Assembly: GCA_021295675.1 (NCBI GenBank)
Contig: JAGWBY010000075.1
Coordinates: forward strand, 1-57,323
DNA from: Candidatus Latescibacterota bacterium
GTDB lineage: Bacteria; Latescibacterota; UBA2968; UBA8231
Reading direction: 5' to 3'
DNA: 57,323 bases
Part shown: positions 34,354-43,186 of the stretch, piece after piece
How the letters are laid out: each line of letters opens with the position of its first letter
Numbering within the stretch: the first letter of the stretch is position 1
Translations under genes and position numbers: made by a program
The notes under the pieces: generated by a model
What the model was told of the DNA's origin: nothing
Database searches by the model: none
What the model saw: the letters and a program-made list of their open reading frames with translations, nothing else

Positions 34354-35165
34354 ACCGCCAGAAGACCAAGGCACGCAAGAAGCCACTAACCATGGGGGAG
34401 CGGGGTCAATCCAAGGTCCGCGGGCTTTGGATTGTGCTCTTGATCTTGGCCACGGGCAGCACCTTGGCGGCCTATCAGGCGGCTACCTACTTTGGCCAAG
34501 CCTCCTACTTTGGCCTCAAGGCTATTGAGGTGGATGGGTTGCAGCGGCTCAGTGGGGAGGATGTACGCGTCGCCAGTGGCCTTGCGGCTGGTAGCAACAT
34601 TTTCGCCATCGACTTGGACGAGGTCGTACAGCGGCTGGAAGCTATGTATTGGATCAAGCAAGCTCTCGTGGTGCGCAAGCCGCCCGACCGGATTGCCGTC
34701 GATATCGTCGAGCATCGTCAAGTAGCTTGGATCGATTTGGGCCAGACCTACGGGATAACGCCCGATGGCGTCCTGCTCCCGGCAGGCAGTACGGATGTCC
34801 CGTCCCGCAATTTGCCCGTCATATCCGGGCTGTCCGTCCGCAGCGACTCGCTGCGGCTGGGTGTGGTGGTGCCGGATTCCGCGCTGCTGGCCATACTGGG
34901 TTGGTGGGAGAAGGCCACGGCCGCGGATGCGGAATTTTGCCTCAACGTAGCCGGCATCCAGCCGATGTCCGGGGCGAGCATTCGCTTGCAGATGGCCGGA
35001 GATGGACTCGAAGTGCGCTTGCCGGCCAATGAGGCCGCCCATCGGCTCCGCACCATTCGCGAGTTGATGCCGCGCGTCCATCAAAGCCATCCCGATCCGG
35101 CCTATATCGACTTGCGCTATGCCGGCCAGATGGTAGTAGGTAAAAAGAAAGCAAAATCGGGATGA
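34350..35165 (+). CDS. ftsQ: Cell division protein FtsQ (POTRA domain)
   Basis: Bitopic divisome protein. After a basic cytoplasmic tail (NRQKTKARKK) there is one membrane helix (IVLLILATGSTLAAYQAA). The POTRA domain follows (FGLKAIEVDGLQRLSGEDV, GSNIFAIDLDEVVQRLEAM, ALVVRKPPDRIAVDIVEH) and a beta domain starts at AWIDLGQTYGITPDGVLLP. The start is GTG 34350 in a GTGA overlap with murC; the end overlaps ftsA by ATGA. Although divergent as usual, topology and order make the call firm. Confidence 0.85.
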   Translation: MNRQKTKARKKPLTMGERGQSKVRGLWIVLLILATGSTLAAYQAATYFGQASYFGLKAIEVDGLQRLSGEDVRVASGLAAGSNIFAIDLDEVVQRLEAMYWIKQALVVRKPPDRIAVDIVEHRQVAWIDLGQTYGITPDGVLLPAGSTDVPSRNLPVISGLSVRSDSLRLGVVVPDSALLAILGWWEKATAADAEFCLNVAGIQPMSGASIRLQMAGDGLEVRLPANEAAHRLRTIRELMPRVHQSHPDPAYIDLRYAGQMVVGKKKAKSG

Positions 35166-36334
35166 ACTGGAGCGAGGAGCACAGCACCATTATCGCCGGG
35201 CTGGACTTGGGCACGACCAGGATCTGCGCCGTCATTGCCGAGCAGGTCGCCGAGCGGCCCCTGCGGATTATTGGCATCGGCCAGCACCCCTCAGAGGGGA
35301 TCCAGCGCGGGGCGATTGTGGATGCCGAGAAGACCGTGCGCGCCATTGGCGAGGCCGTGCGTCAAGCGGAGTTGATGGCTGGGGTCGAAATCGACTCGGT
35401 GTACGCTGGCATTTCTGGCGAATACATCGCCAGCCTCAACAGCACGGGCATGGTGGCTGTCGGTGGCGAAGGTGGATGGATCGGAGCACAGGACCGCGCC
35501 CGCGTGCTTGCTGCAGCCGGCGTGGTCAAAGTGCCGTTCGACCGCGAGGTACTGCACGTTTTGCCCCAAGAATTTGCCGTCAATGGCCAGCGGGGCATTC
35601 TCGATCCCGTGGGTATGTATGGAGTGCGTTTAGAGGCCAGTGTACACGTAGTCACCAGCTCGGTTGCCGCAGTGCGCAACATCTGCCACAGCATCCTCCG
35701 TGCGGGCGTCGATGTGCGCGGTGTCGTTCTCGGCGCGCTTGCTTCGAGCTATGCGGTCCTCAGTGAGGACGAGCGGCAGATGGGAGTCTGCCTGCTCGAC
35801 ATCGGCGGCGGCACGACCGATGTGGCTGTCTTTGTTGGCAAAGGGATGCGCCACTCGGGCAACGTCGGATTGGGTGGGCATAACGTGACCAACGACATCG
35901 GCGTTGGGCTGCGCACCACGCGGGCCGAGGCCGAGCAGGCCAAGTGTGTGGGCGCGCCCAGCGAGACAGTGGCCCTTATCGTCGAAGCGCGAATGGAGGA
36001 GATATTGGCCCTAGCCCGCAAGCAAGTCTATACCGCGTTGCCCCATGCTGCGCTAGGCGCGGGCATTGTCCTTACGGGCGGGGGAGCGCAAATCACCGGA
36101 GCCGTGTCCTTGGCCGAGCGGGTCTTTAACATGCCTGTGCGCTTGGGGGAGCCGAGTGAGTTTGAGGGGGCCGCAGAGCTAGCTAGCCCATCGTATGCTA
36201 CGGTGTTAGGTCTGCTCCTGTACGGAATGGAGCAACAGGAGGGAAAAAACCAAACGGAAGCGCAGGAGCTGGTCGAAGATTCCTTCGATTCAGTGTTCGG
36301 GCGCGTAAAAAGATGGTTACAACCACGGGACTAG
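35162..36334 (+). CDS. ftsA: Cell division protein FtsA
   Basis: Actin-like ATPase that tethers FtsZ to the membrane and recruits the divisome. Nucleotide motifs are IIAGLDLGTTRICAVIAE (phosphate 1), VCLLDIGGGTTDVAVFVG (phosphate 2) and GIVLTGGGAQITGAVSL (adenosine). The 1C domain contains SVYAGISGEYIASLNSTG. The C-terminus ends SVFGRVKRWLQPRD, an amphipathic helix fitting the membrane-targeting sequence. 390 residues. ATG 35162 overlaps the ftsQ stop, and 36 bp separate it from ftsZ. Confidence 0.95.
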   Translation: MNWSEEHSTIIAGLDLGTTRICAVIAEQVAERPLRIIGIGQHPSEGIQRGAIVDAEKTVRAIGEAVRQAELMAGVEIDSVYAGISGEYIASLNSTGMVAVGGEGGWIGAQDRARVLAAAGVVKVPFDREVLHVLPQEFAVNGQRGILDPVGMYGVRLEASVHVVTSSVAAVRNICHSILRAGVDVRGVVLGALASSYAVLSEDERQMGVCLLDIGGGTTDVAVFVGKGMRHSGNVGLGGHNVTNDIGVGLRTTRAEAEQAKCVGAPSETVALIVEARMEEILALARKQVYTALPHAALGAGIVLTGGGAQITGAVSLAERVFNMPVRLGEPSEFEGAAELASPSYATVLGLLLYGMEQQEGKNQTEAQELVEDSFDSVFGRVKRWLQPRD

Positions 36335-36370
36335 CGGCGGTGCTAGTCTCAAAATCAAGGAGGAGTAATT

Positions 36371-37579
36371 ATGGCAATCAGGTTGATCGATAACGAGCAT
36401 CGAGCGCGAATTAAGGTCGTCGGCGTTGGTGGCAGCGGTGGCAATGCCATCAACCGCATGATCGAGTCGGGGATGCACGGCGTCGAATTCGTCGCCGTCA
36501 ACACGGATGCACAGGCGCTGGAGACCTCGCGGGCAGACTTTCCCATTTGCATTGGCAGCAGCGTCACGCGGGGTTTGGGTGCTGGTGCAGACCCAGAGGT
36601 GGGACGGCAAGCCATCGAAGAAGACCGCGACAAGGTCTCCAAGCAGCTACAGGACTCGGATCTGATCTTCATCACGGCCGGCATGGGCGGCGGTACAGGT
36701 ACAGGGGCCGCGCCCACTGTTGCGGAAATTTCCCGTGATCAAGGGGCCCTGACGGTCGGCATTGTCACCGAGCCTTTTCTAATGGAAGGCTCTCCGCGGA
36801 TGAAAAACGCCAGGAGCGGGATTGCCGAGCTAAAGGACCAAGTTGACACCCTGATCACCATCAAAAACCAGCGCCTGCTAGAAGTCTGCGGCCGCGACAC
36901 CACGCTCCAAGATGCGTTTCTCAAAGCCGATGAAGTGCTGATGCAGGCCACGCGTGGTATTTCCGACCTAATTACGATTCCGGGCATGGTCAATCTCGAC
37001 TTCAACGACGTGCGCACGGTAATTTCCAAGGGCGGGGATGCGATTATGGGTCTCGGGGAGCACAGCGGCGAAGAGCGGGCCGTGGAGGCCGCTCGCAAGG
37101 CGATCAACAGCCCGCTTTTGGAGGATGTGTCGATCTCCGGTGCCAAGGGCGTGTTGATCAATATCGCCGGCGACTCCAATCTCACGCTCTACGAGGTCAA
37201 CGAGGTCATGTCGCTGATCAACGAGGAAACCGGCTCGGATGCCGAGATCATCTTCGGCACCGTAATCGACGATAGCTTGACCGAGAACATCCGCGTGACG
37301 GTTATCGCCACGGGCTTCAACATAAACAAGAGCAACGAAGCCGAGTCGCCGGCCCGCGCCCAAGAGGAGCCGATGCAGCAGGACGTGGAGGCGGATCCTT
37401 TGACCATCGGTAGCCCGGTCCTCCTCGGCAATGGCAATGGAGGCACCTCCTTGGAAGTGCCCACATATCTACGCAACGGCCACAGCATTCCTCAGGATCA
37501 TCAGGAGGAGCCAGCGCGTCCGGCGGTTGGCGATTTGGACATACCCACCTTCCTGCGCCGCAAAATGAACGATTCTTAG
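36371..37579 (+). CDS. ftsZ: Cell division GTPase FtsZ
   Basis: Tubulin homologue that forms the division ring. The N-terminal GTPase shows VVGVGGSGGNAINRMI, VAVNTDAQAL and the tubulin signature GGGTGTG at residues 106-112; the synergy helix/T7 loop is LITIPGMVNLDFNDVRTVI. After about residue 320 a flexible linker leads to the conserved tail DLDIPTFLRRK, which binds FtsA. 402 residues. The start has a very strong ribosome-binding site (AAGGAGGAG, 6 nt before ATG), which suggests higher translation than the coupled genes before it. It ends the cluster; only 75 bp separate it from purE, and no clear terminator is seen there. Confidence 0.97.
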   Translation: MAIRLIDNEHRARIKVVGVGGSGGNAINRMIESGMHGVEFVAVNTDAQALETSRADFPICIGSSVTRGLGAGADPEVGRQAIEEDRDKVSKQLQDSDLIFITAGMGGGTGTGAAPTVAEISRDQGALTVGIVTEPFLMEGSPRMKNARSGIAELKDQVDTLITIKNQRLLEVCGRDTTLQDAFLKADEVLMQATRGISDLITIPGMVNLDFNDVRTVISKGGDAIMGLGEHSGEERAVEAARKAINSPLLEDVSISGAKGVLINIAGDSNLTLYEVNEVMSLINEETGSDAEIIFGTVIDDSLTENIRVTVIATGFNINKSNEAESPARAQEEPMQQDVEADPLTIGSPVLLGNGNGGTSLEVPTYLRNGHSIPQDHQEEPARPAVGDLDIPTFLRRKMNDS

Positions 37580-37654
37580 GGCAGTTGTCGCGCGCTGGCG
37601 ATTTGGCTTATTTTAATTTGTGCGCGATAGAATTCGCAGGGAGGACGTTTTTAT

Positions 37655-38110
37655 ATGGCAGATATTCGCGTTGGCGTAATCATGGGCAGTACCTCGGACG
37701 AGGACATCATGCGCAAGGGAGCGGTGGTGCTCGAAGAGCTGGGCCTTGGCTACGAAATGATCGTATCTTCGGCCCACCGCAACCCCGAGCGCACTGCTAC
37801 TTGGGCCAGCGAGGCGGCTGGCCGCGGCCTCAAGGTAATCATCGCCGGTGCTGGCTTAGCTGCGGCCCTACCCGGAGTGGTGGCAGCGCATACGACCTTG
37901 CCGGTCATCGGAGTTCCCATTGCCTCGGGTGCGCTCAATGGAGTCGATTCGCTCTACTCCATCGTGCAGATGCCGCCGGGTATCCCGGTGGCGACCGTCG
38001 GCATTGACAATGCCCGCAATGCGGCCATGCTGGCGGCCCAGATCATCGCCTTGTCCGACGAGGCGGTTGCCCAGGCCATTGAAACTTATCGCGCACAGTG
38101 GAATCCCTAA
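37655..38110 (+). CDS. purE: N5-carboxyaminoimidazole ribonucleotide mutase PurE
   Basis: Purine biosynthesis enzyme that rearranges N5-CAIR to CAIR. The 151-residue protein has [10 protein letters not shown], the catalytic-His segment [26 protein letters not shown] and [19 protein letters not shown], all class I hallmarks, so a PurK partner is expected elsewhere. GGGAGGA precedes the ATG at 9 nt. It is followed by a perfect 28-bp palindrome that may end the transcript. Being placed after ftsZ without other pur genes is unusual but unremarkable. Confidence 0.95.
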   Translation: MADIRVGVIMGSTSDEDIMRKGAVVLEELGLGYEMIVSSAHRNPERTATWASEAAGRGLKVIIAGAGLAAALPGVVAAHTTLPVIGVPIASGALNGVDSLYSIVQMPPGIPVATVGIDNARNAAMLAAQIIALSDEAVAQAIETYRAQWNP

Positions 38111-38114
38111 GACC

Positions 38115-38142
38115 GTAGGGGCGACCGGCCGGTCGCCCCTAC
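38115..38142. repeat. Perfect 28-bp GC-rich palindrome after purE
   Basis: GTAGGGGCGACCGG is followed directly by its reverse complement CCGGTCGCCCCTAC and then ATTTTAAT. With no unpaired loop bases it is an unusually perfect dyad. It may act as a terminator for purE; similar palindromes in other genomes behave as dispersed REP-like elements. Only one copy is seen in this window. Confidence 0.6.
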
Positions 38143-38171
38143 ATTTTAATGCTGAAAGGACGCGATGAGCA

Positions 38172-38772
38172 GTGGCCAATACAAGTCGTATTTCCAAATT
38201 GCTTTCGCTGATGCTCAGGCATCGGCCCGACGAATTTGGACTGGAGATTGATGCTTACGGCTACGCGCCGTTGGATCAGGTAGTACAAGGAGTACAAGAA
38301 CGCTACGCAGAGGTAGCCGAAGCCGATATAGTCAGCCTCGTCAAAGCCCGAGGGCAGTATCGCTTTGAACTGAACGAGTTTGGCATTCGCGCGCTATACG
38401 GACACAGTTTTTTCGTCGATATGGACGGCGAGCCTATGGACCCGCCGCCCGACCAGCTCTACATGGGCACGACTCGCAGCGCGGCCCAGCGCTTTACCCG
38501 CGAGGGCATTTCCCCGGGCGATCGCTACTACGTGCATCTGTCGCTGACGCGCGAGGCGGCCGAGTCGCACAGTCACCAACGCGACACCCCCTGCGGCCCA
38601 CGAGGAAGGCTGTCGATTTTTTGCCCGCGGCACGGTCGTGCTGACCGAAGAAATTCCAGCCAGTTACATCGGCCCCATCCACGGTAGCCAACAAAAGCCC
38701 CTCGACGTGGCCCCGATGCCTGCGGCCGGCGGCATAAGCTACGGTCGCAAGCCGCGCTCTTCGCCTCGTTGA
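38172..38772 (+). CDS. kptA: RNA 2'-phosphotransferase KptA/Tpt1 family, frame broken near 38578
   Basis: KptA/Tpt1 enzymes move a 2'-phosphate from RNA to NAD+; in bacteria the substrate is unclear. The N-terminal winged helix is present (ISKLLSLMLRHRPDEFGL, then EADIVSLVKARGQYRFEL). The ADP-ribosyltransferase half has GIRALYGHSF with the conserved His, LYMGTTRSAAQRF, and YYVHLSLTREAAES. In most members the second motif is HGT; here Met replaces that His. At 38572-38584 the frame changes to ATPPAAHEEGCRFFARGTVV and about eight residues are missing. The C-terminus ends in IPASYIGPIHGSQ and a basic tail. The start is GTG 38172 with AAAGGA upstream; ATG 38165 is in another frame. Confidence 0.75.
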
Positions 38773-38782
38773 GAGGGATACC

Positions 38783-39121
38783 GTGAAAAACATCGTGGCC
38801 TTTATCAAGCCCTTCAAACTCGACGAGGTCAAACAATCCCTAGCCGCGCTTGGCCTCGTCGGCATGTCCGTTAGCGAGGTGCGCGGCTGCGGTCGCCAGC
38901 GCGGCCACAGCGAAATCTACCGCGGTGCCGAATACCAGCTCGATTTCATGCCCAAAATTCGCATTGAATTGGCCGTTGGCGATGGCCAACTCGACGAAGC
39001 GGTGGAGACCATTATGCAGTCGGCTGCCACCGGCGAGGTCGGCGACGGCAAGATCTTTGTCTCCGAACTGATCGAGGCTATTCGCATTCGCACCGGCGAA
39101 ACCGGCGAAAACGCCCTCTGA
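38783..39121 (+). CDS. glnB: Nitrogen regulatory protein P-II
   Basis: Trimeric signal protein that reports 2-oxoglutarate, ATP/ADP and, by modification, glutamine. The 112-residue chain has MKNIVAFIKPFKLDEVKQSL, the T-loop with Tyr51 in YRGAEYQLDFMPK (the uridylylation site), and the B- and C-loop segments ATGEVGDGKIFV and IRIRTGETGENAL. It is followed after 9 bp by glnE, so PII and the glutamine synthetase adenylyltransferase it controls share a transcript. A GlnK role would need an amtB neighbour, and none is seen. Confidence 0.95.
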   Translation: MKNIVAFIKPFKLDEVKQSLAALGLVGMSVSEVRGCGRQRGHSEIYRGAEYQLDFMPKIRIELAVGDGQLDEAVETIMQSAATGEVGDGKIFVSELIEAIRIRTGETGENAL

Positions 39122-39130
39122 AGTCCGGTA

Positions 39131-42100
39131 GTGCCCACCGCATTGGAACTGGCCCGTCGCGCGCTCACCGCGGACGCGGCTAAAGCCCTTGATCCCCTAG
39201 CGCAATTGGGTTTTGCCGATCCGGTCCAAGCCCTAGAGACCTTGGACCGGATCGGTGGCCCGCCGCAATCCGCGCCGTTGCCAGCCCTTGCGTTGGCCGA
39301 ACTGGCTGCGACGGGCCGGCCGGACGAGGGGCTGCGGCAGTTGCTGCGCTTGGCTGTGGCATACGGCCCACGAGGGCTTTTCTCTCACTTAGAGGCCGAC
39401 CCCATTCTGTGTCAGCGCTTGGTGCAAGTCGTGAGCCACAGCACTTTTCTCGCCGACATTTTAGTGCGCGATTTCGAGTTCCTATTGTGGTTGTTGGTCG
39501 AGACTCCGCACTTAGTCGAGCCACTGGAGCGGAGTACCCTACGGCAGATTTTGCGCACTGATATCGGTCATGTCTCCGAGTTTGAGGAGCGTTTGGAGGT
39601 GTTGCGGCGGGTGCATCGGCGCGAGTTTTTGCGCATTGGTACCGCCGAAATCCTCGGCACCAAGCCGGTTGCACAGATAGGAAAAGAGCTGGCCGACTTA
39701 GCCGACGTGGTGGTTGAGGTGGCTCTTGAAACATGCCAGCACGACTTGTGGCAGGAGCACGGTCACCCACTGGACGAGCGCGGTCGCCCGGCGCGTTTTC
39801 TCGTCGTCGGCTTGGGCAAATACGGCGGGCAGGAGTTAAACTACAGCTCGGACATCGATCTAATTTTCGTGTGGGATGGCGAAGGCGAGACCCTGCCTGA
39901 GGGGGAGGGAACGCCGCTGGAGAACAGCGAGTTTTTCCGCCGCTTGAGCCAGCGCCTAGTCCAAGTGCTGACCGAGGCGACCAAGGAAGGGTTTTTCTAC
40001 CGCGTCGATATGCGGCTGCGCCCCGAGGGCACAAGCGGCACCTTGACTCACTCGTTGCGCGCTAGTTGGACTTATTACGAGACGCGCGGAGAACTGTGGG
40101 AGCGGCAGATGCTGATCAAGGCTCGGCGCGTGGCGGGATCGCGGACGCTGGGGGAGCAATACGCAGCCATGCTCCGGCCCTTTATCTATCCGGCCCACTT
40201 CCACTCGGCACCGCACGAGGAAATCCGCCGCATCAAGGAGCGGATTGAGGCGAGCATCCGCGAGCGTCCCCGTGGCGAGAACAACATCAAGCTGCAAGCG
40301 GGCGGGATCCGCGACATCGAATTCATCGTCCAGTGCCTACAGCTACTCTACGGGGGCATCCAGCCCCAAGTGCGCAGCCACAACACGCTGGCCGCTATTG
40401 ACCGCTTGGCCGAGGTGGTCTCGCCTAAAGGTGCGATGAAGGCGGCCTTGACTGCGGCAGAAGCCAGCGCCCTAAAAAACGCGTACGAGTTTTTTCGCCG
40501 CGTTGAAAACCTGTTGCAAATTGCCTCTGGCCGACCCGACTACGCCATCCCAGAAGATGCACAAGCCTTGCGGGCCTTGGCCTTGGTCATGGGTTGTGAA
40601 GATGCGCGGGCCTTTAGCGCTGCGCTATCCGGACACCGGCTGCGAGTGCGCCGCTTGTTTGCCGCGTTGTTTTACGGCGACACAGCGGCTCCGCGCTCGC
40701 CGACGTGGCTTTTAGAAGTCGAAAACGGCAGCGCGGCGGCAAAAGCCGACTTGGTGGAGCGGGGCTTTGTCGATGGGGCGGCCGCGCACCGCCGCTTGCA
40801 GCGGCTAGCGGCCATGGGCCTGTTGCTGAGTGGGGGGCGTGTCCACTTTGAGGCCCTGCTGCCGGAATTGCTGAATTCGCTGGCCGCTGCTCCCGATCCA
40901 GACCAAGGACTTTTGCGCTTCACCCAGCTCGTTGAGGCCTATGGGGCACCGGGTGCTTTGTACTCCTTGTTGCAAGAGCACACCGGCTTTCGCACCTTGA
41001 TCATTGCCATTTGTGGCTCGAGCCGCTTTCTCGCGGACCTTTTGCGCCGCGATCCGGCCTTGCTCGACAGTTTAGTTGGTCAGGCTGGCTGGGGCTTGGA
41101 GTCTGGCCCGGCGCGTGGCGATTTGCGCGCCATTGCACGGATGCAGAACAAATCCCTCCTGCGCATTGGGGCCGACGACCTGATGGGGCTGGCGACCGAG
41201 GAGGAGACTTTCCTGCGGCTAACTGAGTTGGGTGAAGACGTGTTGCAAGCGGTCTATCGGCTGGCTTGGGGGCCGTTGGTGCGGCGGTGGGGCAAGCCGC
41301 GCAACCGGCAAGGCCGCGATGTGCGGTTCGTCGTATTGGCCGCTGGTAAGTTTGGGGGCCGCGAGGTGGATTTTGGCTCGGATTTGGATTTGTTTTTCGT
41401 GTACGAAGGCGATGGCAAGACGCGGCGCGGCGTGCCGAATAGCGTATTTTTCACCGAGTTCAGCCAGCGTCTGATCGCCCTGTTAGCCGAGGGCGGGCTG
41501 TATTCGGTGGATGCGCGACTGCGGCCCGAAGGGGCCAGCGCTCCTATGGCCATCTCGCTGGTCGGCTACCGCCGCTACTTGGCGCAGCGGGCAGCCACTT
41601 GGGAGCGGATGGCGCTTAGTCGCGCCCGCCAAGTGGCCGGCGATGCCGAATTTGGTGGGCGGGTTTTGCGGGCGATTGAGCGCTTCGTTTACAGTCGAGA
41701 AGTAGAAGCGGCCTTGGTCGTGCAGATGCAGGAGATGCGCCAGCGGATGGAGCCGCAGGGCAAGCGCCAAACGCGCATCAATATCAAGCGCGGCCCAGGC
41801 GGTATCGTCGATATCGAATTTGTGGCGCAGGTACTGGTGCTCAAGTGGGGCTATCGAGACCGAGAATTGCGGGTGGGCAGCACGAGACACGCGCTGCAAC
41901 TGCTCGTCGAGCAGGGCTATTTAGATCCGGAGCGGGGCCGCTTTCTCCTCGCCGCGTACGAGTACCTGCGGGCGGTGGAAAAGGGCATGCGGCTCGCCAG
42001 CGAAAGGGCCAGCGACGCCCTGCCGACCGGCCGGGAGCTGGAGATATTGAGCCGCGCCCTCGGCACCGAAGACGTAGAGGCCTTCGAGGACGAGGTGGAG

Positions 42101-42160
42101 ACATGCATGCGGCAGACGCGGCGCGTATTCTCGGCCGTATTCGCCGAATTGACCGATTAA
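39131..42160 (+). CDS. glnE: Bifunctional glutamine synthetase adenylyltransferase/deadenylase
   Basis: Large regulatory enzyme that adenylylates (inactivates) and deadenylylates glutamine synthetase in response to PII and glutamine. 1009 residues, slightly longer than the usual 950. Both nucleotidyltransferase domains are complete: the N-terminal one has GGQELNYSSDIDLIFVWDG, the C-terminal one has GGREVDFGSDLDLFFVYEG; each is followed by a helical GlnD-UR domain with IRDIEFIVQCLQLLYGG and GIVDIEFVAQVLVLKWGYR. The start is GTG 39131, 9 bp after glnB. No glnD uridylyltransferase or glnA lies nearby. The frame is intact over 3 kb. Confidence 0.95.
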   Translation: MPTALELARRALTADAAKALDPLAQLGFADPVQALETLDRIGGPPQSAPLPALALAELAATGRPDEGLRQLLRLAVAYGPRGLFSHLEADPILCQRLVQVVSHSTFLADILVRDFEFLLWLLVETPHLVEPLERSTLRQILRTDIGHVSEFEERLEVLRRVHRREFLRIGTAEILGTKPVAQIGKELADLADVVVEVALETCQHDLWQEHGHPLDERGRPARFLVVGLGKYGGQELNYSSDIDLIFVWDGEGETLPEGEGTPLENSEFFRRLSQRLVQVLTEATKEGFFYRVDMRLRPEGTSGTLTHSLRASWTYYETRGELWERQMLIKARRVAGSRTLGEQYAAMLRPFIYPAHFHSAPHEEIRRIKERIEASIRERPRGENNIKLQAGGIRDIEFIVQCLQLLYGGIQPQVRSHNTLAAIDRLAEVVSPKGAMKAALTAAEASALKNAYEFFRRVENLLQIASGRPDYAIPEDAQALRALALVMGCEDARAFSAALSGHRLRVRRLFAALFYGDTAAPRSPTWLLEVENGSAAAKADLVERGFVDGAAAHRRLQRLAAMGLLLSGGRVHFEALLPELLNSLAAAPDPDQGLLRFTQLVEAYGAPGALYSLLQEHTGFRTLIIAICGSSRFLADLLRRDPALLDSLVGQAGWGLESGPARGDLRAIARMQNKSLLRIGADDLMGLATEEETFLRLTELGEDVLQAVYRLAWGPLVRRWGKPRNRQGRDVRFVVLAAGKFGGREVDFGSDLDLFFVYEGDGKTRRGVPNSVFFTEFSQRLIALLAEGGLYSVDARLRPEGASAPMAISLVGYRRYLAQRAATWERMALSRARQVAGDAEFGGRVLRAIERFVYSREVEAALVVQMQEMRQRMEPQGKRQTRINIKRGPGGIVDIEFVAQVLVLKWGYRDRELRVGSTRHALQLLVEQGYLDPERGRFLLAAYEYLRAVEKGMRLASERASDALPTGRELEILSRALGTEDVEAFEDEVETCMRQTRRVFSAVFAELTD

Positions 42161-42173
42161 GGAGCACTTAATT

Positions 42174-43160
42174 ATGGATGGTATAAGCAAGGCCGCGCGC
42201 GTCGGCCAGATGATTATAGGAGTTGTGTACATAGTTGCTGGAGCGGTTAAAGTATGGGAGCCGGTGCTTTTTTATTGGGAGGCTATTCCCTATGCGCAAC
42301 TGCTCGGGGTGGTGGAATGGGAAACAGCATCGGCTGTCGCCAAGGCGGCCCTTGTGTTGGGGCCGATTGAATTCTTCCTCGGCTGGGCGCTGCTGCTCAA
42401 CTGGCAGCCACGGCTGTGCTTGCCGGTGGCGACGGTGCTGATGGCCGCTTTCACCGCGCTGACGGCCAAGGCTTGGCACATGGGGGCCTCGATAGACTGC
42501 GGCTGCTTTGGGGCCCTCGTCGAACGCGGGCCAGGGGAAGCGGCGATAGAAGATGGCGCGATGGTCGCGGTGCTGCTGTTTGCTTGGTGGGGAATGCGCC
42601 GCAGTGCAAACGCCGCGCCCGTGACTGGTCAGCCCAATTGGTGGGGAGCGGGCGGTGCGCCCGTCTGGCCGCTGACGAGTCGGATAGTGTTAGGCACGCT
42701 CGCCGTTGGACTGGCGGTGGGTGGCATGCGGTTTTTTCCCGAGTTAGAGCGCATCGCGCAGTCGGACCTCAAAAGCGGGGTGCGGCTCTCCGGTCTGGCA
42801 CTTAAAGGCGTGGATGTGGATTTGATGCAGGGCGAATACCTGATCGAATTGTTCAGCCCCACGTGCGGCCACTGCAAAAATGCAGTGCCCAAAATGAACA
42901 TTCTCGCCCAAGACCCCCAATTGCCGCAGCTCATCGCCCTGACGAGTTTCGCGCAGGATGCACCGCAATTGATCGACTTCAAGAAGCAGTTGCAACCGCG
43001 CTTTGACATTGCCACCATATCGGTGACGGACTTTCGTCGTTTGACCTTTGGCCACGGCTATCCGCGCTTGGCCTATGTCGCCGATGGGGTGGTGCAGCAG
43101 GTGTGGGAGAGCAACTACATGCCGACGCAAGCGCGGCTGCGCAAAATTACGGGTTCTTAG
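42174..43160 (+). CDS. MauE-like membrane protein fused to a thioredoxin-like domain
   Basis: A 328-residue fusion. The N-terminal half has four to five membrane helices and the MauE/DoxX-type layout, with DCGCFG at residues 108-113, a motif placed near the membrane surface in MauE proteins that help form disulfides in methylamine dehydrogenase. A linker helix (LTSRIVLGTLAVGLAVGGM) leads to a periplasmic thioredoxin-like domain with the redox motif in LFSPTCGHCKNAVPKM near residue 235, ending in GYPRLAYVADGVVQQVW where the cis-Pro segment is expected. It probably passes electrons or disulfides between membrane quinones and exported proteins. AGGAG precedes ATG 42174. The gene follows glnE by 13 bp. 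Confidence 0.75.
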   Translation: MDGISKAARVGQMIIGVVYIVAGAVKVWEPVLFYWEAIPYAQLLGVVEWETASAVAKAALVLGPIEFFLGWALLLNWQPRLCLPVATVLMAAFTALTAKAWHMGASIDCGCFGALVERGPGEAAIEDGAMVAVLLFAWWGMRRSANAAPVTGQPNWWGAGGAPVWPLTSRIVLGTLAVGLAVGGMRFFPELERIAQSDLKSGVRLSGLALKGVDVDLMQGEYLIELFSPTCGHCKNAVPKMNILAQDPQLPQLIALTSFAQDAPQLIDFKKQLQPRFDIATISVTDFRRLTFGHGYPRLAYVADGVVQQVWESNYMPTQARLRKITGS

Positions 43161-43186
43161 AGCATGGAAGGAGCGGACTTAATAGT

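Noticed and set aside
39180..40034. Long minus-strand open frame inside glnE (284 codons)
   Set aside because: It is antisense to a clearly coding, family-consistent gene and is Arg/Pro/Ser-rich, as expected for a GC-rich shadow frame.
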